64,000 nt of DNA from positions 1-64,000 of the forward strand of contig CALUKG010000002.1 of assembly GCA_944321155.1 (NCBI GenBank), in the 5' to 3' direction. This DNA comes from an uncultured Bacteroidales bacterium (GTDB taxonomy: Bacteria > Bacteroidota > Bacteroidia > Bacteroidales > Paludibacteraceae). Both the position numbers and the translations under genes were made by a program. Below, piece by piece: positions 44,995 to 53,703 of this stretch (positions are counted from its first letter, which is position 1; every line of letters begins with the position of its first letter). A model generated the notes under the pieces. That model saw only the letters and a program-made list of their open reading frames with translations, ran no database searches and was not told the origin of the DNA.

Positions 44995-45591
44995 TTATTT
45001 GTATCGAATCAGATTCATAAACTCTTCGCGCGTTTTTGCTTGCTGAAATGCACCGGTAAAATCTGATGTCGTTGTTATGGAGTGTTGTTTCTGGATGCCT
45101 CTCATTTGCATACATAGATGTTGTGCCTCAATGATTACCATTACGCCAAGAGGATTGAGTGTACGTTGTATGCAATCCTTAATTTGAGTGGTCATTCTTT
45201 CCTGTACTTGCATTCTTCTTGCAAAAACCTCTACTACACGTGGTATTTTGCTAAGGCCGGTTATACGCCCATTGGGAATATAGGCAACATGCACTTTTCC
45301 AAAGAAAGGCAATAGGTGATGTTCGCACATAGAATAAAAGTCTATGTCTTTTACGATGACCATTTGCTTGTAATCTTCTTCGAACATAGCACTTCGAAGA
45401 ATTGCTTCCGGGTCTTGGTCATACCCTTGCATCAGGAATTGATATGCTTTGGCTACTCGTTCAGGTGTTTTTATCAAGCCTTCCCGTTTGGTATCTTCTC
45501 CGAGAATCTCAATAACACTTTTGATTTTTTCTGCTATTTGAGAAGTTTTCTCTGCATTATATTGGAAATTATTCTGATTGGAAGTGCTCAT
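44995..45591 (-). CDS. folE: GTP cyclohydrolase I
   Basis: A 198-residue enzyme converting GTP to dihydroneopterin triphosphate, the first step of folate synthesis. Zinc-binding motifs: [20 protein letters not shown] (Cys and His) and [11 protein letters not shown] (second Cys), with [20 protein letters not shown] between. Length normal for the short form. In the run between the SPOR protein and the lamin-tail protein, spaced 2 and 1 bp. Confidence 0.96.
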   Translation of the reverse strand: MSTSNQNNFQYNAEKTSQIAEKIKSVIEILGEDTKREGLIKTPERVAKAYQFLMQGYDQDPEAILRSAMFEEDYKQMVIVKDIDFYSMCEHHLLPFFGKVHVAYIPNGRITGLSKIPRVVEVFARRMQVQERMTTQIKDCIQRTLNPLGVMVIIEAQHLCMQMRGIQKQHSITTTSDFTGAFQQAKTREEFMNLIRYK

Positions 45592-45593
45592 GA

Positions 45594-46112
45594 CTATTTT
45601 AATATTTGTATTAAATCCCGAACTATATATACATCTCCTTGGATGGTAGGGAATTTATTGATGATTTCCTGCCGTAGCAGGTTGCTTTCGTCCTGATTCC
45701 TGAAATTGCCTAGACGCACTTTCCAGAAAGGAGGGTTATAGATAACGTAAGTTGGAATGTCAGGAAATTGGGCTTGCATTTCTTTTTCAATTTTGAATGC
45801 CTCTGCTTTGGCAGTTTTGGGTGCATTGCTGGAAAATACTTGAACCCTGTATCCTTGAATTTCTGCCGTCTCTATTGTTGATGTTCCGGAAATCTTGGTA
45901 GAAATAATATTTATCAGGCGTTGGTCCTGATAGATGGTTACTTTGCCACCTTCCAAACTGTCGGCTAATGCCGTAAATATTTTTGGAGGCGTTTTATGTA
46001 AAGTGGAGTCTTGGATAAACTGGGTTGAGTCTTTTGCAAGATTGTCGGCTGCCTGTATGGACAGAGCAAATATAAAAACATATCCCAAGACAAATAAATA
46101 TTTTTGTGACAT
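45594..46112 (-). CDS. SPOR-domain protein
   Basis: A 172-residue exported protein: signal ([17 protein letters not shown]) and, from about residue 85, a SPOR domain ([19 protein letters not shown] ... [16 protein letters not shown]) that binds denuded glycan strands at division sites. It probably acts at the septum or envelope. Second gene of the minus-strand run. Confidence 0.85.
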   Translation of the reverse strand: MSQKYLFVLGYVFIFALSIQAADNLAKDSTQFIQDSTLHKTPPKIFTALADSLEGGKVTIYQDQRLINIISTKISGTSTIETAEIQGYRVQVFSSNAPKTAKAEAFKIEKEMQAQFPDIPTYVIYNPPFWKVRLGNFRNQDESNLLRQEIINKFPTIQGDVYIVRDLIQILK

Positions 46113-46126
46113 GGCTTATGCTGTTT

Positions 46127-46948
46127 TTAATACTTGTCGAAACGACATGTAGCACAATTGCGGTTGTTCTTGAATATGTAAGATAATTTTATACCTGCTG
46201 TAAAATAGCCGTCTGCCCATTTTGATTGTTTTCCTGACGTTTCGCCTGATGGATTGATAAATGGATATCCGTCAAGACTGCAACTGGTATTGTCAAGCAA
46301 TGTTTGATGGCAATCAACTTCCAATCCTATTGTGAAATTGTTGGAAATCGGAAAATCTACACCTAACCCGATAGGAATGGTTGGAGTGAACCGACTAACA
46401 TTTTTCTCTGTAGTGCCAAAGTGAGTATAGCTTATGTTGCTATATGTAGCTCCAATGCCACCGAAAATGTAAAACCATTTGCCAACTTCAGTGAATGGAT
46501 AATATTGGAACGTTACATCGGGTTCAACAATAAATGAGGAAAATTCTTTTCGTTGATTGGCCGCCTCCAGATATTTGAAATTGTTGCCATTGAGTTTACC
46601 ACCTAACACATGGAAACGTAATCCTACATGTTTTTGTAAAGGTATCATGTACGAAAGTTCTCCGTAAAAGCCTAAATGAGTATCCCAATTATTTGAATTT
46701 TGGTCAACTATAGCCAGGCCAGGAAACTCAACGTCACCAAAATATTGGTTTAATCCAAATTCTAGTGTTAAAATGTGTCCGGAACCTTTTCCTTTTGTAT
46801 GTATACCATATGAATTGGCGCGGTTATTCCACGAGTATACCTTCTTATATCTACCGTCGTTTGTGATGATTCTTCTCTTTTGTGCGCTGATAATCAGCGG
46901 TATAGACAAAAAGAAGAGAAGAATAAATATGTGTTTGTATTTAGTCAT
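46127..46948 (-). CDS. Outer-membrane beta-barrel protein
   Basis: A 273-residue protein with a signal peptide (IFILLFFLSIPLIISAQ) and alternating amphipathic strands (LTLEFGLNQYFGDVEF, FYGELSYMIPLQKHVGLRF, FYIFGGIGATYSNISY, YFTAGIKLSYIF). After the last strand the chain continues with NNRNCATCRFDKY, an unusual C-terminal Cys pair. Similar in style to PorT/OmpW-like barrels; not assigned. First gene of the run ending with miaA, with a strong promoter at 46972-47003. Confidence 0.75.
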   Translation of the reverse strand: MTKYKHIFILLFFLSIPLIISAQKRRIITNDGRYKKVYSWNNRANSYGIHTKGKGSGHILTLEFGLNQYFGDVEFPGLAIVDQNSNNWDTHLGFYGELSYMIPLQKHVGLRFHVLGGKLNGNNFKYLEAANQRKEFSSFIVEPDVTFQYYPFTEVGKWFYIFGGIGATYSNISYTHFGTTEKNVSRFTPTIPIGLGVDFPISNNFTIGLEVDCHQTLLDNTSCSLDGYPFINPSGETSGKQSKWADGYFTAGIKLSYIFKNNRNCATCRFDKY

Positions 46949-46971
46949 ATGATGCTAATTTCAGAGCGTGA

Positions 46972-47003
46972 CAAAGATATAAAAAAAAATTTTGTTACAC
47001 AAT
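46972..47003 (-). promoter_or_regulatory. Promoter of the beta-barrel/SPOR/folE/miaA run
   Basis: Minus strand: -33-like ATTG (47000-47003) and -7 TATCTTTG (CAAAGATA at 46972-46979), 20-bp spacing, 23 nt before the ATG. Confidence 0.7.
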
Positions 47004-47288
47004 ATGTGAGAGAAGCTCTTCTATTTAATGCTTTTTAATTGATTCGTTCTATTATACTCTCAGATAGTTGCTTGTGTGTTGATGGAAGAGTGTGAAATAT
47101 GACTTTATATGTGTATTATATGTAAATTTTATTGGATTTGTAATAGGTTATGTGGCTTGATTGGGATGTGGATGTGACCGATCTAGTAGGATGTCGTTGT
47201 TGGGTTGTTATGGAATCTTATACTGATTGGATAAATATTTAAGTGAAAAACTTATGGAGGAATATGGATACATTCTGCTGAAAATGGT

Positions 47289-47296
47289 TACCTTTG
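47289..47296 (+). promoter_or_regulatory. -7-like element upstream of the acetyltransferase start
   Basis: TACCTTTG. If real, translation must begin after it, which favours GTG 47317. Confidence 0.45.
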
Positions 47297-47316
47297 TGCA
47301 CCTGAAAAATACGGCA

Positions 47317-47907
47317 GTGAATGAGATAGAAAAAATGCGTAATGGGGAGTTGGCGGATTTTACCTCTCCTGAGATGCAGGCAAGTTTCAAGCATGCCAAA
47401 TCATTGCTTGCTCGAATGCGTACTATGAGTGCTTATGATGCAGATTACAGGACGTTGTTGGAGCAGCTTATTCCTTCCATTCCTCAAACATCGATTGTTT
47501 TTCCTCCTTTTCATTGTGATCATGGACATGGAATTATAATGGGGCATCATGTTTTTGTTAATGCAGGATGTACCTTCTTGGATGGTGCTTTTATTCGGAT
47601 TGGCCATCACACACTGATTGGCCCTTCGGTACAGATTTATACACCGCATCATCCATTGGATTATAGGGAACGCCGGCAAGGAAAAGAGTTTGCTTATCCG
47701 GTGACAATAGGTGATGATTGTTGGATTGGTGGAGGAGTTGTTATTTGTCCTGGTGTCACAATAGGTGATAGGGCCATTGTTGCTGCTGGAAGTGTGGTGA
47801 CAAAAGATGTTCCTCCAGATACTTTGGTTGCAGGAAATCCAGCTGTCGTGAAGCGGATACTTAATGGAAATAATAATGACAGGGATGATTTTGTAACAGA
47901 AATGTAA
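47317..47907 (+). CDS. Sugar O-acetyltransferase (maltose/galactoside type)
   Basis: A hexapeptide-repeat left-handed beta-helix enzyme transferring acetyl from acetyl-CoA to sugars. NEIEKMRNGELADFTSPEMQ matches the usual family N-terminus, followed by GHHVFVNAGCTFLDGAFI, the catalytic-His region IYTPHHPLDYRERRQGKE (quoted in part), IGDDCWIGGGVVICPGVTIG and VTKDVPPDTLVAGNPA. The frame is open from 47227 (ATG 47284 also possible), but GTG 47317 fits the family start and lies after a -7 element; it yields 196 residues. The 3' end overlaps a putative Pho box. Confidence 0.85.
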   Translation: MNEIEKMRNGELADFTSPEMQASFKHAKSLLARMRTMSAYDADYRTLLEQLIPSIPQTSIVFPPFHCDHGHGIIMGHHVFVNAGCTFLDGAFIRIGHHTLIGPSVQIYTPHHPLDYRERRQGKEFAYPVTIGDDCWIGGGVVICPGVTIGDRAIVAAGSVVTKDVPPDTLVAGNPAVVKRILNGNNNDRDDFVTEM

Positions 47908-47908
47908 T
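47892..47908 (+). promoter_or_regulatory. Putative Pho box upstream of the response regulator
   Basis: TGTAACAGAAATGTAAT: two hexamers (47892-47897, 47903-47908) with 11-bp period, like the PhoB direct repeat. It lies 52 bp before the regulator start and suggests autoregulation. No ideal -7 element follows at 10 bp. Confidence 0.5.
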
Positions 47909-47959
47909 ATGTTTTACATGTGGTTGTCAATTGAACTCCCTTTTTTTGCATAAAATTAT

Positions 47960-48649
47960 ATGCTTATGGAAACAGCTCGAATTTTAGTCGTTGACGATGA
48001 AGAAGATTTGTGTGAAATCTTGCAGTTCAATCTGGAAACAGAGGGATACGAGGTGGAAGTTGCCTATTCTGCTGAGGAAGCACTCCAAAAGGACATTGCC
48101 AATTTTGATTTGATACTTCTTGATGTCATGATGGGAGAGATTTCCGGCTTTAAGATGGCTCGCATCTTGGCAGCTGATCCTAAGACGGCAAACATACCGA
48201 TTATATTTATTACAGCCAAAGATACAGAGAATGATTTGTTGACTGGCTTTAGTATTGGAGCAGAGGATTATATAGCTAAGCCTTTCTCCATTAGGGAAGT
48301 CCAGGCGAGGATAAAGGTAGCTTTGCGAAGAAGGAATATTGTGGAAAAGGAGCCTGTTCATGTAATTCGTTATGAAACTTTGGCAATTGATCTGGATAGC
48401 AAAAAAGTAACTCTGGATAATGTAGAGATACCATTTACTAAAAAAGAATTTGAAATTCTCAAATTGTTTATGCAATGCCCGAACCGTGTGTTTACACGCG
48501 ATGAGATTTTAGATAAGGTGTGGACAAATGAGGTATGTGTACTTGACAGAACCATTGATGTGAATATTACGAGATTGCGTCGGAAAATAGGCCCCTATGG
48601 AAAAAACATAGTGACGCGTTTGGGCTATGGATATACTTTTGAAATGTAA
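47960..48649 (+). CDS. phoB: OmpR/PhoB-family response regulator
   Basis: A 229-residue regulator (ATG 47960 or 47966). Receiver domain: ILVVDDEEDLCEIL (acidic pocket), LILLDVMMGEISG (phospho-Asp in LLD), FITAKDTENDLLTGFSIGAEDYIAKPFS (Thr and Lys switch residues, quoted in part). C-terminal winged helix: PFTKKEFEILKLFMQCPNRVFTRDEIL and VDVNITRLRRKIG type region. PhoB identity is inferred from the PhoR-like partner, the Pho-box repeat upstream and two matching boxes in the nearby phosphatase cluster. Confidence 0.8.
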   Translation: MLMETARILVVDDEEDLCEILQFNLETEGYEVEVAYSAEEALQKDIANFDLILLDVMMGEISGFKMARILAADPKTANIPIIFITAKDTENDLLTGFSIGAEDYIAKPFSIREVQARIKVALRRRNIVEKEPVHVIRYETLAIDLDSKKVTLDNVEIPFTKKEFEILKLFMQCPNRVFTRDEILDKVWTNEVCVLDRTIDVNITRLRRKIGPYGKNIVTRLGYGYTFEM

Positions 48650-48653
48650 TACT

Positions 48654-49913
48654 ATGAAACTGAACACCAAATTGTTTCTTTATTTTTCGAGTGTCTTTGT
48701 CGTTTTTATGGTGATAGCCACTGTATTTCTGTATCAGAATGACAAGAAACTCCGTCAACAACAGCTGGATCATGAGTTGGCCATATATACTCATATGGTG
48801 CATTTGTGTTTTGAGGATTCTGCTTTTCTGCAGCAGGAGACCACGCAAAGAATAAAATCTTTAGTGGTGGATTCGGCACTAAGAATTACTGTAATTGCTC
48901 TTGACGGGCATATTGTTTTTGATTCGGAATATGCGGGTGATACAGCTATGGATAATCATTTGCAGCGGATTGAAATCCAAGAGGCATTGTCAACAGGTAT
49001 AGGAAAAGTTGCCCGACAATCCAATTCACTGCATAAGTCTTATTATTATTTTGCGGAAAAATTCCCTGATATGTATGTGCGAGCATCCATGCCATATAAT
49101 GTGACCATTCTCTCATCATTGAAGTCTAATGAGGCTTTGTTGGAGCTAATGGCTGTTTTGTTGGTGATTGCAATGGTTGTGCTTTATTTCATCTCTCAGC
49201 GTTTTTCTGATAATATTGCAGGACATGAAACCTCTTTTAAGGAACAGCTTACTCTTAATATTTCACATGAATTGAAGACACCAGTCAGCAGCATTTTGGG
49301 TTATACAGAAAGTATTATCAATAATCCGGAACTACCCAAGGAGAAAAGAGACCAGTTTATAGACAGAACTTATACGCAAGCTTTAAGGTTGAAAAGTCTT
49401 CTTGAGGATATTTCGATACTCAATAAGCTCTCAAAAGAAAGCGAACTTTATCAGAGGGTGAACTGTAATCTGGCTGATATAATCCAAAATGTGATAAATG
49501 ATGTACAGCTTCAAGCGGAAAAGAACCATGCTTTGATAGAAAAAAGAATATTCCCACAAATGCCAATTCTTGGCAATCCCACGCTTCTTTATTCCATTTT
49601 TAGAAATATGCTGGACAATGCATTGCTTTATGGAGGTGAAGGGGTGGTTATCCGTATAACTTGCTTTAATTCAGATGCCAAACAATATTATTTTACATTT
49701 ACAGATAATGGTCCGGGTGTACCTGAGGAGCATGTAGCCCATCTTTTTGAACGTTTTTATCGTGTGGACTCCGGACGGAGCCGCAAGATGGGAGGCACAG
49801 GTCTCGGATTGGCCATAGTAAAACATGCCGTTCGTTTCCATGGGGGAAACATAGCGGCAGAAAACAGACCAGAAGGCGGACTCGGGTTTATGTTCAACTT
49901 AAAGAAGAAGTAG
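48654..49913 (+). CDS. phoR: Sensor histidine kinase, PhoR-like
   Basis: A 419-residue inner-membrane kinase: TM1 (LFLYFSSVFVVFMVIATVFL), an extracytoplasmic domain of about 130 residues, TM2 (LLELMAVLLVIAMVVLYFI), then the H-box LNISHELKTPVSSILGYTES, N-box YSIFRNMLDNALLYG, G1 FTDNGPGVPEEH, F-box LFERFYRVD and G2 GGTGLGLAIVKH. No HAMP or PAS domain is evident. It starts 4 bp after the regulator stop. Its 3' end overlaps the minus-strand regulator gene by 20 bp. The PhoR call is inference from context. Confidence 0.82.
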   Translation: MKLNTKLFLYFSSVFVVFMVIATVFLYQNDKKLRQQQLDHELAIYTHMVHLCFEDSAFLQQETTQRIKSLVVDSALRITVIALDGHIVFDSEYAGDTAMDNHLQRIEIQEALSTGIGKVARQSNSLHKSYYYFAEKFPDMYVRASMPYNVTILSSLKSNEALLELMAVLLVIAMVVLYFISQRFSDNIAGHETSFKEQLTLNISHELKTPVSSILGYTESIINNPELPKEKRDQFIDRTYTQALRLKSLLEDISILNKLSKESELYQRVNCNLADIIQNVINDVQLQAEKNHALIEKRIFPQMPILGNPTLLYSIFRNMLDNALLYGGEGVVIRITCFNSDAKQYYFTFTDNGPGVPEEHVAHLFERFYRVDSGRSRKMGGTGLGLAIVKHAVRFHGGNIAAENRPEGGLGFMFNLKKK

Positions 49914-50844
49914 GCAAATCGTTTATATCTATCAGTTGATTGACAATGGCATAGATAGTCAACCCTGCAGGGCTATGTATTTGCAGCTTGCGGGCAATAT
50001 TTCGTCTGTGAGTAATTACGGTATGCACCGATAGATATAGCTTATCTGCAATTTCCTTGTTTGTAAGTCCTTTGACAACGCTCACTACAATGTCCTTTTC
50101 ACGTTGGCTTAGTGCTTCTTGAGAAGTTGTAGGAGCCTCTTTCGGTTTTATGGGATTCTTACGTTTGCTTTGTTCGAGCAATCTTACAGCAGGAACAAAG
50201 AGATTGTCTTCAACAAGGCAATGCGTTGCCAAATCCTTTTCGCAAGTGAAAATGTCGAATAATGCGGAATTGAGCAGGTCATTTCCTGATTCGGCAGGAT
50301 AATATTTGATGATGATGTTTTTCAGTTCTGTCAGTTTGTCGGCTACATGTTCATCATCTATGGCGCGATGTCGTTCTGCAAATGTTTCAATACTATAGTC
50401 ATGGGGGTGCTGACCATTGAGAAGCTGCTCAACATACACGAAAACAGTCTTGTCCTCATATTCCATGTGGCGGTACACTTCCTGTGAATAGGCGTCAAAG
50501 TATTGCAGAATCATGAGTGCAACTTTGTTCTCGAGGCCGCAATTAATGGCTTCAATCAGTTTCCTTCGTATCATGGGGAAACAGAAATCCAGAAAATATC
50601 CGTGGGCCTTTTGCAGATAGTTGACCAATTCCTTGACAGATAAATCTTCTATATTACAATTCTCGCCTCCCTCCTTATAGTTGGCAACTGCCAAAAAGGT
50701 AGGTGTGTGAACCTGATTCTGTTCACACACTTCCTTTACGGTTTTGTCACCAAAGCCAAGAGGAAGACCGAAACGGCTTAACACTTGCAGCAACTCATAA
50801 TGGTTACCGACAAGTTCGCTCATTTTGTCATTTTCCTTATACAT
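49894..50844 (-). CDS. RIC-like N-domain + hemerythrin + LuxR-type HTH regulator
   Basis: A 316-residue fusion. Residues 20-55 (LSRFGLPLGFGDKTVKEVCE, HTPTFLAV) resemble the N-terminal domain of YtfE/ScdA di-iron repair proteins. Residues 75-225 form a hemerythrin-like bundle with candidate di-iron ligands H81, H126/E130, H159 and H208/E212 all present. Residues 244-305 are a LuxR/GerE helix-turn-helix (LSQREKDIVVSVVKGLTNKE). This suggests a transcription factor sensing O2, NO or iron. It starts 20 bp after the TonB receptor stop, so it is likely the last gene of that operon. Confidence 0.85.
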   Translation of the reverse strand: MYKENDKMSELVGNHYELLQVLSRFGLPLGFGDKTVKEVCEQNQVHTPTFLAVANYKEGGENCNIEDLSVKELVNYLQKAHGYFLDFCFPMIRRKLIEAINCGLENKVALMILQYFDAYSQEVYRHMEYEDKTVFVYVEQLLNGQHPHDYSIETFAERHRAIDDEHVADKLTELKNIIIKYYPAESGNDLLNSALFDIFTCEKDLATHCLVEDNLFVPAVRLLEQSKRKNPIKPKEAPTTSQEALSQREKDIVVSVVKGLTNKEIADKLYLSVHTVITHRRNIARKLQIHSPAGLTIYAIVNQLIDINDLPTSSLS

Positions 50845-50864
50845 TGGTATTATTGTTTGATTGT

Positions 50865-53195
50865 TTATAAACTGAATTTCAAACCTGCAAAATAGCTGCG
50901 AGGGGTGCTTGGACCATATATATAGCCTCCATCGCGTTTGCTGCCCTCGTCAAAGTCTTTCTGGAAGCTGTTCAAAATGTTTTGAACACCTGCATTGACT
51001 TGAAGCGTGGTATTGCCTTTCAGCTGAATGTCGTATGCCACCTTCAGATTCAAGTCAAAGAAGGCAGGAGTCAACACTTCTTCGTCATGTTCAATGTATC
51101 CAGCACAATGTTGTACCCACATGCGTCCTGTATATGTGCCCGATGCGGCAATGTTCAGACCTCTGATAGGTAAATAATTAACAGTTAGGTAGCCATAACT
51201 GTTCGGAGAGCGGAACATTTCTTTTCCGGTTTTTCTTCTCAATACGGCTTGCTCATCTTCTGTCCATCCCCATTCTGCTTCATCGTATTGGCTTTGTTGG
51301 ATAGTACCTCCCAATTGGATGTTCCATTTGTTGCTGGGTGCCACGCGTGCTTCCAAACTTACGCCCATAACAGTTGCTCCTTTGCCATTTTGGCGTTCAT
51401 ATTTCAGTAATGATTCGTCGGTGCTGGGCATTTCGTTCAATACAAATACGTCCTGCAATTTAGTAAAAAATCCGTCAATCAGGAAATTTGTCTGAACTTG
51501 ACCGAAACTTTTGTAGAAATCAGCAGATAGGTTTACACTGTGTGAACGTTCGGGACGCAGATTTTCAGCATTGTGGATAATGGAACTTTTTCCTCCAACA
51601 GCTGTAATGTGCAAGTCTTCGTCAAAAATCTGTGGGGCTCTGAATCCCATGGCATATCCTGTACGCAGGCTGACCCATTCAGCGGGATTGTAACGGAAGT
51701 TTACGCGTGGACTGAAGATGGGATTTTTAATCAGATTGTGCTTGTCCATGCGCACACCCAACAACATGGTCCATGTCTTGTTCTTCCATTCGTTTTGTGC
51801 AAATGCGCTATACATGAAAATATCTTGCTGTACATCGTGGTTGTGGGCCAGTGTCTCGTCATGCAGTGTGTTGTAGTTCACTTCTGCTCCTACTGTCAGG
51901 TCGGCTGGCATAAACAGACATTTTTCCATGCTGTAAATGTATTGGACACCGCCGACTGTGGTCAGGTCTTTGGTTGTTCCATAAGCATTGGGGTCCTTGT
52001 CTGTTCCATAATAACTGTTTCTGTGTACGTGTTGTGCAGAGGCATAAACACTTAAACGATGCTTGTAGTCACGGGTAAACCAATCGAACTTGATGCCACC
52101 CGTATTGATGTTGTGTTCTGTTTGTTCTGCGATATTAGCCTCGTGGGGTGGGATAGACAAGCTGTCTCCACCACGCCTGAATTCGTATGAATTGTGATAT
52201 TCAATGGATAATTTGGATTGAAGAGAAGTCTTGAAATAGCTTCTGAATCCAAGATTATGATTACGCAGCATGCCAATTTCAGTAAAACCGTCTCCATTGG
52301 CATCCCAACCTTCACGTTGTTTGGTGCTACCATACAGACTTGCCCCATATTTGCCGTTTTCTGATACCAGCGCACCATTGACACTGGTGTTGACATCTGT
52401 TTTAGTTCCACCAATCAGAGTGGTCGTGTTGCTTATGGTCAGTGAGTTGTTAAGTGGCTCTTTTGTGATGATGTTGATAGTGCCGGCAATCGCATTCGCA
52501 CCATATAATGCCGAACCTCCTCCGCGTATCACTTCTACTCGTTCTATCATATTGGCTGGTATCTGTTCCAGACCATATACTCCAGCCAGCGCGCTGAATA
52601 TGGGGCGGCTGTCTATCAATATCTGCGTATATGGCCCGTCCAGACCGTTGATTCTCACTTGAGTGAAGCCGCAGTTTTGGCAATTGTTTTCCACCCTCAC
52701 ACCTGGTTGGAAATTCAGTCCTTGTGCCATGCAGGTCGCATTGGTGTTTTCGAAAATTTTAGGAGTCAACACATTGACGATATTTGACGCTTCCCTGCGT
52801 GTGGTTTCACCTCTGTTGGCGCTTACTACCACATTGTCAAGCAATACGGCATCTTCTTCCATTACGAAGTTTACTTCCTGTGTGCTGTTGGCTTTTACAT
52901 CAATTTCCTTGCTGATGGTTTTGTAACCCACAGAACTTGCAGTAATGGTGTATTTCCCTTCTGGTAGGTTCTTGAGGAAATAGTGTCCAGTGGCATCTGT
53001 TGTGGTTCCAATGGTGGTTCCTTTGATAGCTATGGTAATAAATCCCAGGTGGTCACCGGTTGTTTTGTCGGTAACATCACCGATAATGTGTGCGTCGCTT
53101 TCGGTTTTCACACGTTTGGCATCGTTGTTGGGCTCTATGGCATAAGTGAGAAGTACATGACATAACAATACCATGAGAAAATATATTTTTTTCAT
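50865..53195 (-). CDS. TonB-dependent receptor with CQNC motif
   Basis: A 776-residue outer-membrane receptor: signal peptide to about residue 19, carboxypeptidase-regulatory-like domain about 37-115 (IIGDVTDKTTGDHLGFITIA), plug about 130-250 containing NNCQNCGFTQVRINGLDGPY (Cys172 and Cys175) and IERVEVIRGGGSALYGANAI, then a beta-barrel ending YFAGLKFSL. The siderophore/cobalamin/metal-type plug and the His-rich partner gene suggest a metal or metal-complex ligand, not glycan (no SusD gene is present). Middle gene of a three-gene minus-strand unit. Confidence 0.88.
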   Translation of the reverse strand: MKKIYFLMVLLCHVLLTYAIEPNNDAKRVKTESDAHIIGDVTDKTTGDHLGFITIAIKGTTIGTTTDATGHYFLKNLPEGKYTITASSVGYKTISKEIDVKANSTQEVNFVMEEDAVLLDNVVVSANRGETTRREASNIVNVLTPKIFENTNATCMAQGLNFQPGVRVENNCQNCGFTQVRINGLDGPYTQILIDSRPIFSALAGVYGLEQIPANMIERVEVIRGGGSALYGANAIAGTINIITKEPLNNSLTISNTTTLIGGTKTDVNTSVNGALVSENGKYGASLYGSTKQREGWDANGDGFTEIGMLRNHNLGFRSYFKTSLQSKLSIEYHNSYEFRRGGDSLSIPPHEANIAEQTEHNINTGGIKFDWFTRDYKHRLSVYASAQHVHRNSYYGTDKDPNAYGTTKDLTTVGGVQYIYSMEKCLFMPADLTVGAEVNYNTLHDETLAHNHDVQQDIFMYSAFAQNEWKNKTWTMLLGVRMDKHNLIKNPIFSPRVNFRYNPAEWVSLRTGYAMGFRAPQIFDEDLHITAVGGKSSIIHNAENLRPERSHSVNLSADFYKSFGQVQTNFLIDGFFTKLQDVFVLNEMPSTDESLLKYERQNGKGATVMGVSLEARVAPSNKWNIQLGGTIQQSQYDEAEWGWTEDEQAVLRRKTGKEMFRSPNSYGYLTVNYLPIRGLNIAASGTYTGRMWVQHCAGYIEHDEEVLTPAFFDLNLKVAYDIQLKGNTTLQVNAGVQNILNSFQKDFDEGSKRDGGYIYGPSTPRSYFAGLKFSL

Positions 53196-53266
53196 GTAAC
53201 AATTAGAGTATTATAGTTCGTAAATAGTGTAGTTGTGTGAGAGGGATTGCTCTCTTGTTTCAATGG

Positions 53267-53599
53267 CTATAATACCCGTGTAGGAGGCGCGCGTAGGCTG
53301 AAATGTTGTAAGACAGTATATAATTGATGCTCTGTTCTGCTGATGTTGCGCAGAACTTTTATAGCATACAATGCGATTAAGAAAGTCGGAATTATATTGT
53401 TGCCGATGAGGCAATTACTCAAGCTCTTGATAGTTTGAAAGTCGGCAGCGTTGTGTTGGTGTTGTTGGCTTCCGAGGTGTGAGTGGGCTATCAGAACACC
53501 GTTCACCTCGTGTACGTGCATGAAAAAATGGCTGCTGCTGTAGCTGAATATAAATATACTCAGCAGAAAAAAGCAGAATATGTGTTTCTTCTTAACCAT
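53267..53599 (-). CDS. Small His-rich membrane protein ('LRAPP' family)
   Basis: 110 residues: hydrophobic N-terminus (IFCFFLLSIFIFSYSSS), then a histidine-rich loop HVHEVNGVLIAHSHLGSQQH with H24, H28, H30, H39, H41, H47 and H49, a second membrane segment (about 66-84) and a C-terminal SLRAPPTRVL. I recall similar short H-x-H / HSH proteins ending in LRAPP in other Bacteroides, without assigned function. Metal binding in the periplasm is inferred. It lies 71 bp upstream of the TonB receptor gene on the same strand and has its own -7 element at 53620-53627. Confidence 0.7.
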   Translation of the reverse strand: MVKKKHIFCFFLLSIFIFSYSSSHFFMHVHEVNGVLIAHSHLGSQQHQHNAADFQTIKSLSNCLIGNNIIPTFLIALYAIKVLRNISRTEHQLYTVLQHFSLRAPPTRVL

Positions 53600-53619
53600 G
53601 CCTTGCTCGAATGGAGGTG

Positions 53620-53627
53620 CAAAAATA
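53620..53627 (-). promoter_or_regulatory. -7 element of the His-rich/TonB/hemerythrin operon
   Basis: Minus strand TATTTTTG (CAAAAATA on plus), 20 nt before the ATG. -33 weak (CAGA at 53646-53649). Confidence 0.55.
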
Positions 53628-53703
53628 CGATAAAATATCTGAATGCAGAAAGTCTGAAAAGAGAAACACCTACATTTAGGTATTGCCTCCTCTTCTTCAT
53701 GGA

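Larger units (their letters stand above)
46949..47316. other. Intergenic region between divergent units
   Basis: Holds the minus-strand promoter at 46972-47003 and the plus-strand -7 element at 47289-47296. Otherwise AT-rich with nothing recognised. Confidence 0.5.

Noticed and set aside
47100-47160. TGTAAT near 47140 as another Pho box
   Set aside because: The second hexamer (TGTGGC) is at 12 bp instead of 11 and matches poorly; not counted with the three better sites.
51573-52926. Plus-strand frames of 87-160 codons inside the CQNC TonB receptor gene
   Set aside because: Antisense shadows; the receptor reading frame is complete and well supported.
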